From positions 4,556,001 to 4,620,000 of the forward strand of contig NC_066589.1 in assembly GCF_905475345.1 (NCBI RefSeq): a stretch of DNA of 64,000 nucleotides, read 5' to 3'. Source of the DNA: Vespula vulgaris (lineage: Eukaryota > Arthropoda > Insecta > Hymenoptera > Vespidae). A program made the position numbers and the translations under genes. The notes under the pieces were generated by a model, which saw only the letters and a program-made list of their open reading frames with translations, ran no database searches and was not told the DNA's origin. Shown here piece after piece: positions 14,801-27,100 of this stretch (positions within the stretch are counted from its first letter, which is position 1; the number at the start of each line of letters is the position of its first letter).

Positions 14801-17800
14801 GAACGACTCGTATTATAATATCTATACAGGAAAAACAGAATGCACCGAGCATAAAGAAACAATTACTTGTCAACATAATGAAAAATATGAATAATTTTGA
14901 AAGGCATTTAAATTTACGTACATACATATTATTTACACGTATGTTTTTATGTTCGTTGAGTCGAGTTGTGAATTCGCTAAGTCGTTTTAACAACCTTGGC
15001 ATATCAGCGTCGCGTTGACTTAGCGTCGATTCACCATTTGATTCCTCCCTCCGCCTACGGCTCTGTTTCACTGTGTCCTTTATTTGAAGATTTATATACA
15101 CTCGCACACACACATACGCACTCTCACACACACGTGTATGTTTTATCCACGTAAATGTATGTCCACGAACATACACACGTGTACATGGACATACATTTAC
15201 GCATTCTGTCGCACCTTGTTGTAACAGTAGTAGGGCAGAAACTGTAAGGCCAAGGGCACGCTACTAGAATCGTGATTCACGTAGCAAGAATGGAATTGAA
15301 AATTGTTGTCCCTGAGCCTCGAGTTCTCTCTCGAGTTCTATGCAACAATACCGTCGTTGTTTCAAAGGTCACGTTTTTTCTTTACCTTCTGAAGCTATGC
15401 ACACGTATGAGTATACGTGTAATTATATTCACATGGATCATAGCAGTAATAAAACTTGTCCTTATTTTATAGCGATCTATCTGTATCATTATATGTTTAT
15501 TATTACGTCACGTAGATATTCTTCGTTACGTCGATACACAATTCGCATTATATTTCCTTAATATTTTTTCTCTATGTGACGTAATAATAAGCATTCAGTT
15601 GTTCAGAAGAATTGATATGTTATCGAACAGATATCGGAGTTTTAATCGAGCATAAAAATTAATTTTGCATAAACAATTTTTTGTTATTTCTGTTATTGTT
15701 ATTTATGTTATCGAATAGATATCAAAGTTTTAATCGAGGGTATAAATTCATTTTTTGCATAAACAATTTTTTTGTTATCTCTAAAATAATATTACGTAAT
15801 GTGAAATTTATAGTTCGAAACATTAATCTTTGGATATCAGCTAGCAATTAATTTTTGTCTGACGAACGAACAAAATAAAACGAATATTTATTTATATATG
15901 AATGTGCCGATTTCAAAATAATATGCCGTCAAAGAAAATTAAATTTATCTTACTCGATTAGTTGGAGCAGCGATATTTTTCGTGTCGGTTGAGCAATCCT
16001 TAATTTTTCTTTCTTTTCGTTTTATTTCTTTTTTGTCTTTTTTGATTCCACGAATATACAATGTATATGTTTTACTGAAAATTAAATATACGCTTAATGT
16101 GTGCGTTTGTATATGCACGTACACATATGTACGTACGCATGCAGTAATAGTAGTCGTTACATAATTAAGGACGATCTAATTAATTGTTTTCATCTATGTA
16201 TCTATTAATTACACACTGACAAATGGAAGCGTATAATTTAAACGACAACGTAATCTACTGACGTAGCTGTCAAAGATTACTCTCTATTAAAACGTTCCAA
16301 CATTCGTAAATGAAAGATGGAATCGATCTTTGCTACGTTACGTTAGCATCCGTTTCATTCCCATAATTTCTTCATTTTATTACCGTCAGAATTAAAATTC
16401 TTTTATTATATCATTTATACGATTAGTATCGTTACAAGTACTTTTATCATTACAAGAACTTTATCATATCTATATATATATATATATATAAAGTTCTCTC
16501 TTATTACCTTGTTACTTCATTCTTATTATTTAATTGACTTCATTTAATCATTCTATATTATTCGCACTTATTTAAATTGAAGAGTTTATAAAATAAAAGT
16601 TCATTTATTTCTCTCTCTCTCTCTCTCTTTCTCTCTTTCTCGGAATATGAACAAATAACACAATAATTATTTAAATCATTAACATTCCTAATTATATTTC
16701 CTTCATAATATTTCCTCTATTTTATCGCACATAATATATATGTATTTATTTTCTGTCGGTCATTGGTAAGAGTTGAAATAAATAACTTACAAATTCTTTC
16801 TCTCCTTCTCTCTCTCTCTCTCTCCACACACACACACACATATATCTACCTCCATATCTTTCTCTTTCTCTCTCATTAGATACGAATTGAAAATAATTAT
16901 CGCGAGTTAATATTCGGAAATAAATCGATGGACATTGGTCTTATCGCAAAGGCAGCGAATTCTCTATGGTGGAATTCTCTTTGGAATTTCGGGCCGGTTA
17001 CAGTGTGAAAAATTGTAAGAATCTTTGAGAAGTTCGTAGGTAGGTAAAAGGTAAAGGTAAAAGGGGGCTAAGAACCCTACCGCCTGAGGGAACATACCAT
17101 ATGCGAGGCGCGCGATCGGTATCGTCAGTTTTACCTATCTCTTTCTTTCTTTCTATCACATACATACAAACATACATACATACATATAAACAATACATAC
17201 ATACAAACAATACATACATACATATCTCCATACCTCCATAAACACATACATACACGTAGGTGCGCCCGTTGGCACATACGTTCGCAAATACACGTATATC
17301 GATGCACAAGAACAAGAGTGTGTGTATGTGCGAGTGCTTCCGGAAACCGAGGAGCCCATCCGGCGTGCAGGTAACGCGTATGGTAGTGGGGGAGGTAAGG
17401 AGGAAGAGGAGGAGGGGGGTGAAGAGGCGGTGCATTCCAAAACGCATCCTGTAGCATCGGCGAATCTTCCGTGCGCACGCGCGCGATTCACGCGTCTATA
17501 CTTTTTATACGCGTGCGCGTGCGAACATATTCGTCCGTGAGCTTTGACACATCCTCGTCTATCTATATGCACATATACATATATACATACATACATACAT
17601 ACACGCATATGTATACGCAAGCACGCGATCACGTACGCGCGAACGCACACACGTAGGACATCTATATACGAACGCGATAAAGCATCGTCTTCTTCCTTCG
17701 TTTCGAGATATTTGACTTATACTTTAATGAAATACATTTCGTCAAATTTATATGTTCATTGTTAAATAAATAAAGTATTGTTATATTGACGTAGGTAATA

Positions 17801-19276
17801 ATAATAAGAACAACGAAATTCCAACGAAGGGCGTGATTCTTTCCAATACGTTCTTTGACGTTTTTACTTTCGATTATTTTAATATTTATCTTTTGATTAT
17901 TCTATTCATTACTTTTGATTATTTAATACTTATTTATTATTTGAATCTACTTTCAAATAGAAATTTTCAGAAGGATTATCTTTCTAATCTATGTAGAAGA
18001 AATACACGCGTCGTTGTTACGAAAGAGGGAGCTAATTTCTTTTTTTGGATAAAACTAGATTAGGGGAACCAGTTCTCCAATGACCTTGACCTTGACATAT
18101 GTTGTCAAGGTCGTTCTTCTGAGTAACTATCGAAAGTTCTTAGCCGTCGCTCGTTGTTTGACGAAAAGTTATTAACAAAAATACTTTCACGAATTTTGTC
18201 TAATTCTCAGTAATCGTTTATGTTTTATAAGATGTATCGTTAGCTAATTCACTTTTTTATGTGTAGTAAATCGAACTCGTGGGCGGGGCATCCTTAGCCC
18301 GAAAAAATTAACTTTACCCAACCCATCTTCTAAATGTGAAATATGCTTCGGGATAGTTCTTCGAAAATGTTACCATTTAATATCCGAGAAAATATATCAC
18401 GTATATATGATCTTCGAAAAATTATTTTAAGAAATAGTCGAGTTCCGAGGAAAAATTTTTCTTCGGAACGTAACCCAGCCATAACCTCCGCCCATGCTTA
18501 CGATTTATTACACATAAAAAAGAAATGAATCTGTTAATAAGATATTTTATAAAACGTGTGTATGTATTTATATTGTTTCTGAATATAACACAAAATTCGT
18601 GAACATTTTTTCGATAACTTTTTTTTTTTACCGAACAACGAACTACGACTAAGATCTTTCGATTGGTACTCAGGACAGTGACCTTGACAACATATGTTAA
18701 GGTCAAAAAAAACATCGTTGTTGGCTTCCCTAATTTTTTGTATTCACTTGTACTTCTAATCGTTCGATATTTTTCCATTTTCTCTTTCCCTTCCTGCCTT
18801 TCTTATTTTTCTCTCTTTTTCTTTTTATTTATTTTGGATTGATCTACAGCGTACGGGTTAAATAGGTATTTATGTCTCATTGTCAGTTAAATTATGTCTC
18901 TCTCTCTCTCTCTCTCTCTTTCTTCTTTGAGAGCACGCTCTCGGGAGAATAAAATTAGGATGAAACACGTGACGGGTAGACGAAGAGGAATTCCGTGTCT
19001 TCTTTTCATTCTTTCTTTTTTCTTTTTTCTTTTTTTTTCTTTTCTTTTTCCTTTTCGTTCATAACTTGGAAGGTCGGGCAAGGTCGGATATGATTACCTC
19101 CGTATATACCCAAGGAAGGGAACGTGGTCGATGCTTTTTACAGCCTATTGTGAGAAGAAGAAAAGATATTTTTTATTTGTGGACTGTCCAATCTATCGAT
19201 TTTAGTTTCTTTATTAATTTTGGATCTTATCCTTCCTTCGATGAATTAGGAAGGACAGTGAGTGAGCGAGCGAGAC

Positions 19277-19319
<43 letters not shown>

Positions 19320-19726
19320 AATTCTTTTCCTTTTTTTTTCTTTTCAAAGGGCTGCTCTCTATTTCTTCTCTTTTTCTTTTTTTTTCTTCCAGATTTACAA
19401 AGCCGCAAACATTCGCCGATTGTATCGGAAACGAGCTCCCTCTTGGCTGGGAAGAGGCCTATGACAAACACGTGGGTGCTTACTACATCAATCATGTCAA
19501 TCGTAAGTTTTAAACTCGATTTTCAAATAGTTTCAATTTCGTCGATCCGTCTGATTCGTCTGACATTCCTCTTTCTCCTTGATTAATTTCAGAAACAACT
19601 CAACTCGAGGATCCGCGGCAGGAATGGCGGGCAATTCAAGAGGCCATGCTACGAGAATACCTACAAACAGCGCAGGACGTTCTCGAGGTGAGTTTTTCAA
19701 ATTCTTTGATTCTCTCTCTCCTTTTT

Positions 19727-19762
<36 letters not shown>

Positions 19763-21355
19763 TTTTTGTTCTTTTAGAATTTTTCCTGTTCTTTTTGTTC
19801 GATCGATCGAAAAATTATTCTTCTCGACTTGTGTGAAAATATTTATTTTGAGAACTGTATTGAGTTTTGGAAACAAGGAGAACAGGAAAGATAGAAAAGT
19901 GAGAATAAAAAGAATGTGATCGAAAAGGAAAAAGAAAGAAAATGAAAAAATTACGAAGCATCGTGCTCGTTCAGGATGTGCTGACAATGCGTTTATGGAT
20001 TTGCCTCTTGATCTCGATGCCGATGAACCTTACGCAGCATGAATTTATTTAGAGGAAAGAGGGGTCGTGTGGACTTTTAAATGGGAGACGGTGGGAGCCG
20101 CGTAGACAGGAAGTCATTCCGTGAGAAATCATGTTACTTCCGGTCACTCGGTGCACCCTCGTATACTCTCATACAACACCGGTTGGGACGATTATCCCTA
20201 ACCGAGATTAAATCGTTCTTGCTTATCCCCGTCACCCCATTACCGATGGGATCTTGCCGATGCGTTAATATATTTTCAACGAAATTAAAACGAAACGAAA
20301 TAGGACGCCCTTAGTCTTATTTAAACGAACCGTAATAACATCTTACGGAATCAATCGAAATTAATTTTATCGTATATCTTATAGGAACATTTATTTTCCC
20401 TCGTTTTTACAAATATTCCTATTGCACAATTTATTTATTTATAAATTCTTTTTTCTCTTCATTAATCTCTCGTTTTAGTTATTATGTTTCTATTTGACTA
20501 TTATTCCTTTTTCTTTTTCTTTTTCTTTTCCTTTCCGATTTTTCTCCAATATCTTTTATTCGTCGTTCTCTAAAAAAAAAAAAGAAAAGAAAAAAAAGGA
20601 AGTTTATCGATCGATTTTATCGATTGGATATGTAAGTATTATTCCTATTTTCCTTTTTATACGAATTTGTTTTTTCTTTAGATTTTTTCATGAACGATCA
20701 TATTGATTCATCGATATTGGATAGATCATGAAAAAACTGTCTCGTTGCTTCCTTAAGCAACGATTAGTTTTTTATATATTCCATCGGATAATACTCGTTT
20801 ACATAATAATAGTAACAATAGTCGGCTCGACCGGATGATAGAAGTTCTCTACAATTAACAATGCTTCATTTCTATACCTGACGTCGTAATAATAGCGATT
20901 CTTTTGTAATAACATTTTGTTTAACATTAACAATTAAAATGATGCATTAGGTAAAGAATTTTTTGTTCCAGTTAACGTATTCATTTTAATTATCATTTAT
21001 ATATATATATATATATACACATATATACATAGTATCCTTGAAAATTAAATCTTCCATAGGTGAATATTCATAAAGCTTCGTTACATCACATAATCGCTGC
21101 TCCGAATGATATTCAGATCTAATGGATAATTGGCTAATTGACTAACGTTGATGTAATAACTCTTATACGAAAGAGCGTAAATATCCGAGATCTTTGAAAT
21201 TCCTATTTTATCACGATTGAAAACTGGATGAAAGATAGTCGAGATAGATTACTTCGAGAATTCCGATTAGTCGAGGTCTCTCTTTCTTTCTTTCTAACTA
21301 AAAAAGAGAGAGAACAAGAAAAAGGAAGAAAAATAATTTTTCGGGAGATAGATAC

Positions 21356-21420
<65 letters not shown>

Positions 21421-24066
21421 GAAAGAGAGAGAGAGAGAGAAAGAGAGAGAAGGTATGCCAATGTACGGTATATTTATTTCGGGCGAAATACTGCTCGCAT
21501 GATGTCATCGTCGATTTTCGAGATCGACTTTGGCGCGCGCCTTTACATTTCGAGAGACGTTGCAAGTCGGAGGAGACGTTTCGTCGACAGCTGCGAGCGT
21601 TCTTCGTGAGGGCAAACTGCACCGTCAGGAGAAAAAAAAATAGATAGATAGAAAGAGAGAGAGAGAGAGAGAGAGAGAAACGAGAAAAAGAAAAAAAAAA
21701 AGACCAAAGATCTCGATTCGATCTTCGAGTAATGACTGGAAGAGGTAGTAGTAAGGGAGCGTGTAGGGTATCCCTGTCCTTCTTTCTACCATCGTAACGT
21801 CGATCGTTGGGTCTCACTTGCACTTATTGCATCCGCTCTCGGGTCTCTTCTGCGTGCACGCGTTCTCGCGAGCGCAACGCGCTCACTCCACTCTTGCATT
21901 CCGATGCAAATGGCCCTTCCCTCCTCTCTACCCCTTCCCTTTCCACCTTTCGACCCTCCTTCAACTCTCTCTCTCTCTCTCTCTTTCTCTTTTTTTTCTA
22001 TCTCTCTGTCTTCGTCGTTCTTCAAGAGCTAGATAGATAACCCACGACTTAAAGCTAGTGGCACCTCATCCATGGAACCAATGTCATTCTACCGAGTCCA
22101 CGTAATATACCCCACCTCTCTTCTTCTTCTTCTTCTTCTTCCTTTCTTTTTCTTTTTATTATTTTCCTCTTCCTCTTCTTCTTCTTCTTCTGCTTCTTTT
22201 TTTTCTTCGCTTTCATCTCCTTTTATTTCTTTTTCCATTCTCTTTCTATACATTCTATGCCGCTATATTTCTATCAGTCGTCACGACGTTACGTCCGTTC
22301 GATCTTTCATTTTCGTTATCCGATTATCTTTTCGTTTCTTTTTTTTTATTTCTTTTTATTTTTGCTTTGCATATCGATTGTATGCCTGTACGTGTATACA
22401 TACGTATTTCATTTATTGCATTTTCTACTCGTTACAATCGAACGTTCCGATCGATATCATAGAAGTGCACGACGATGCGGCTATTTTAAAATCGGATCGT
22501 ATATGTAAAGTTATGCTTTGATTTTTTATATCATCATACAGATTGATCAATATTTCCGATGTACCGTTGGTATCTCGTTCAGTGAATCATTTTTGTACAG
22601 TTTGCATAGTCGTCGTCGTCGTCGTCGTCGTCTATGTCGTTGTTGTCGTGTCGTTAAAATTTATGTACAAAGGAGTATTTTTATGGACAGAATATTTGCA
22701 AATAAAAATGTAATTAGACGGATGATTCTCCGTTATGAGGAATGAATATTGAGTTCTAATGATATAATATAGAATATAATTTCTTTTTCGTTCCAAACGA
22801 TCGAACGTCTCTAGTAATTCAATCTCTCTTTTCTCTCTCTCTCTCTCTCTCTTCGTCTTATCGCGTAGGATTTACGGTGCACTCCGTACGGAATGCGCAT
22901 GGTTCGTGAACTTGCCGCTTCTTCGAGGGGAGAACGAAAATCTTTCGTGATCTCTTAACCCTTAACGGTTCATTGTCGCGCTGACGCTCGACGTGAAATT
23001 TTATTGTTTCGGTCACAATGTCGAGGGTCGACCAACGTGACTCGACTAGTGATTTATCGCTACCAACTTACTCGAATGATAAACGAGGAATTCTCGATCG
23101 GCCGATGTTTCCTCGATGTTTCATTTCTTTCTTTCTCTTTCTTTCTTTCTTTCTTTCTTTCTTTCGTTCTTTATATCATTATCTTTATTTCATTTTATTT
23201 CGTTTTATTTGATTTGATTTCATTCGTTCTCCAATTCATTATTTCTCTATTTATTTCAAAGTACACAAATGCATGCACGCTTGTACGAAAAACGTCATCG
23301 AAGTTTTGTCGAGGATCTATTTAGATCTTTTTCGTTGTATTGTCGCGGTTGTCGGCATTGCAGTCGTTTCCTCGCATCAAACGCATTTCATCTTGCGACA
23401 CGTGAGAATAAGCTGACGTAATCCCGATTCCAAGGAATTTCGAAAGTTTAGAATTGGTTTTGCGAAGACGTCATAATGACCTTGGCAGTTGCGTTCTTTC
23501 ATTTCAAGTTACGAGTTCAGAGAACGAATTTCTTTATTCAAACGTATCGTTATTTCGGAGGGATACATAGATATAATATAATAACTAACATCGTTCTGAC
23601 TGAAAAGTAAATAATGAAATTTTTCTCTCTGCATTTCTCCGGGAATGAGGCAAACGAAACGAGATTAAATATTCAATCCGCGAAGACATTAAAAAGTACT
23701 ATACAGACATCGTACCGATAATTAAATCAATTTAATTAAAGCTTCGACTAATTGTAATTCTATCCTCGAATACTACCACTACATACATACTCGTATTGGA
23801 AGTTTATTCGAAACGGAAAGAAAGAACGGGGTCCGAAGAGGGGAATGATCGTTCCATCTGTTGTTCATAACAAGATTCGTCAAGTTACGCGCAATTAATC
23901 GGAAACGGAATTTTGCCGAAAGAATTCGAGACATCAAGGAATTCGGCGGTTTAGTCGAAAAAACACACCGACCGTTGAAGCTGAGAATTTGGGAAAAGTC
24001 GCGAGTCGGTAGGGACAAAGTCTTCGTTCGGATTGTAAGAGAAAGAGAGAAAGAGATAAAGATAGA

Positions 24067-24101
<35 letters not shown>

Positions 24102-27100
24102 CAAGCCCCAAGTCGAAAATATTTGCAAGCCAAGAATTCTTTGGATTTCGTGCCATGCGGCTAGAGAATGTCTGGCTTGGATCCGACGAAAGTATTTCGG
24201 AAGAGTCGTTCGTTGCTTCCTTCTAGTCTCGCACGCACCCCTCCTCGTTCAACGACGGACCCTCGAGATGCGAGAGGAATCTTAATTGTCATTTATTTTT
24301 GCCCACCTCCGCCTATACATACATATATAGGGTGTTTCACCTAACTCGAGCACTTGAAATATCTTCTCTTTCGATGATATACAGAAGAAAATTTGGAAAG
24401 AAAAAAGAAGGGATAAGAAAGAAAAATATTTGGAAAAGAAATTTCAGGATCTAAACGATTTTATGGAAAGATCTAAGAGAAAAAAAGAAGACAAAATGAT
24501 TATTTCATCTAGAGAAACCATCCATATTATTATCAAATATGTTTTCAATAATATATTTCTCTCTTATCGCTATGTTGTACTTTATAAAAAAGACGGATTT
24601 AATCTGCGAAATTTAATATGTTTTTCGATACGTTTATTGAACGATTTTTCTCTGTTTTCAATTATTTTTGAAACTGTGATTAGTTTACATAGGAGGGTTC
24701 TTTGTCTTATTTAAAATGTATCGATGTTTAATTGGAATTATATAGAACACCTTCTAAAAGAAATATCTGATCACGAAACGATTATAAATCGTAGATCAAA
24801 TCTTATCCAAAATTATCTACGAAATTAATATCGTCTGAGATCATCTAAACTCAATGACGTTTAATTTGTATTTTTATAAGTTATTGTCGTAACAAAAAAT
24901 ATATCGATCTATTTGAAATTCTTTAATTAGATGAAACACCATGTATATTTTTATATACGTATATCTATATTACATACCTACACAAGCTTTTGGATTCTCA
25001 ACGCGCGAATAAATTCAAAAGCGATTACAGCGACAGGAAAGGAGTCTACGAGTTTTCAAGGAGAACGAGACCATCCGAATAATTTTTTGTTCTTCTTTCT
25101 ATTTTTCATTTCGATCCTTTCCATTCGTTATTTATAATAAATCGATGTAAATCGATGTCATATCGTCAATTTGCAAACAAATTCATCGGTTTCTACGTTA
25201 TCCTTGATGTAATATAAAACGTTAATGCAATGAATAATCCAAAATGACGAGGAATAAATTTGCAATACCAAGTTTTTTGCTTGTTAACCCTACAAAAAGA
25301 ATTTTCGCAAAGGATTGTTTTCTCCCGTTATCATTTCTTTCTCTTCATTTTTCTTTTTCTTTTTTTGAGACATATTTCATTCAAAACGTTTTTACAATTC
25401 TTTTTTGTAAAATTTGAGAAAAAAAAACAGAAAAGATTATAGCCGTAAAGTAAAAAAAAAAAAAAGAAATAGGACAACAAATACCTATTTCTTTTATGTA
25501 CAAAAATTTGTTAAAAATAATACATAAATAATCGATTTGTAATAATCGATGAGTTAAATAACTAATCGCTATTAATGTTTTATCGATATTTTTGTTAAAA
25601 GTAAGCCACGTTCGAAGACTATCGTTCAATTCTATTTAACATTTTCAACAAAGTACTACAAAAAAAAAAAAGAAAGAAAGAAAGAAACAGCAGATTTTCT
25701 AGATATTTCTTATAGCTCATACAATATTCCTCGTAACTGACCAGTTACAACAAAGTTCTCGTTCTCGAAGTTACGACGAAACTGTGTGAAACGAAGGGAG
25801 AGAAACTTTGTGAATGTCTCTGTCTAGAAATAGGAACCGGCTCGTGCTGCTGCTGTTAATTTAAATCTCACCGGCAGGTGTAACGTCTAGTCGGTCGTAG
25901 AGTGCGACGGGACGCGTGGTTTCTGGCAAAGCTTCTGCGAATGTAGCCGTGCATGCTCGAGGAAAGTGCATTAGATACCGAAATGTATCTCTGACATTAC
26001 CCACGCTGAAAATAGCGCTTACGGTACGTCCGTGCGAGCTCCTTTGCCGACAGGAGGAGAGAGAGAGAGAGAGAGAGAGAGAACGTATCATAACGGTTCG
26101 AGACTCGAGTCGAAGTCATTGACATCGTCATCGACGAGCATCGGCCAAATTTTGTTTACACCGACTCCTTCGATGACGTGGGTGGGTAGTTGACTGACGA
26201 CATCCCGCAGCGAGACATCATCCTTCGTTACCATTTTACATGATGATTCGACGACCGTTCGACGATCGTATTGTTTATTTTTTTCACAAAAAGAAGAAGC
26301 AAAAGAAAAAGAGAAAATAAATAGAAAGGAGAAATATTTGGACTCGCGTAACATCATAATCTCGTGGGAAGATAAAGCGATATAGAATATATTAGGATTC
26401 AAATATCCCACGGGATACGTTATATTTTTCTGATCGCGACGTTTAACAAAATCTCGTTACAACCCTATCGCGAATATATTTTCGCAAAGATATCAAAGGC
26501 ACAGTGCGTGTCTCGACAGATAAAGTCTTGGAAGGAAGGAAAGAAGGAATAGTTGCGTGTACGTAGTCGCGACACAGAAAGAAAGAAAGAAAGAAAGAGA
26601 AAGAAAGAAAGGAAGAAAGAAAGAAAGAAAGAAAGAAGATATCTCTAGGTAAAATCGAAGCGTGCGGCGTAGGCCGACTTTAGGACGGTGACTCCTTCGA
26701 CGGAGCCGAAGGAAAGAGCGAATGAAAGGGCGAAGGAAGGAGAGAAGCAAGAGCAGCAGCGTGCGGCTGCTTGCCACGGGAGATTGGAATGTCTCCCGTC
26801 CGCTTGAATCCCCCTTTGCGTCACCCCACGGCCCTCCCGGCCCCTCTCACGAAGCTTCTACGGGCTCCGGTGGAGAAGGCTGTGGAGAAAAGAGAGAAAA
26901 GAGGGCGGTGCGTGGCCCGTGGTGGTAAAGTATCCCTGTCTCTCCTTTCCGTGTGTGAATAATACGTACATAAACACATATATGTGTGTGTATACTCGCG
27001 TACACGCTCGCGTACCGGTGTGTGCGTTCGTGTGCGTCTTATAAGAAACTCGTGAACGCGAGAAAGAGATGGAGTTAGAAGAGACCCACGCGTTTCTTTC

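Larger units (their letters stand above)
719..19392 (+). other. kibra intron 1 (18.7 kb)
   Basis: No protein gene is supported inside. Contents: pyrimidine-rich stretches near 730-910 and 1200-1430; an ACGT/TACG palindromic run (1665-1722); a CAC/CAT run (1820-1925); (GA)n at 2898-2958; AT/GTAT repeats (5050-5205); CA and GA runs near 5783 and 6760; TA-rich repeats (8800-8860); an AGT run (10657-10776); an 88-bp tandem duplication (15619-15780); CATA repeats (17155-17245); and a foldback element (18061-18732). The rest, including 2.3-5 kb, 5.3-8.7 kb and 11-15 kb, is AT-rich sequence in which I see nothing coding. Confidence 0.85.

Noticed and set aside
17131..17656. Several overlapping Tyr/Cys/Val-rich frames
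   Set aside because: Driven by CATA repeats and alternating CG/CA sequence.
18422..18778. 118-codon minus-strand frame in the foldback element
   Set aside because: It lies in the inverted-repeat arm and shows no transposase motif; probably chance openness of AT-rich DNA.
24430..24714. 94-codon frame inside the MITE-like element
   Set aside because: AT-rich composition, no transposase or other recognised motif, element too short to be autonomous.
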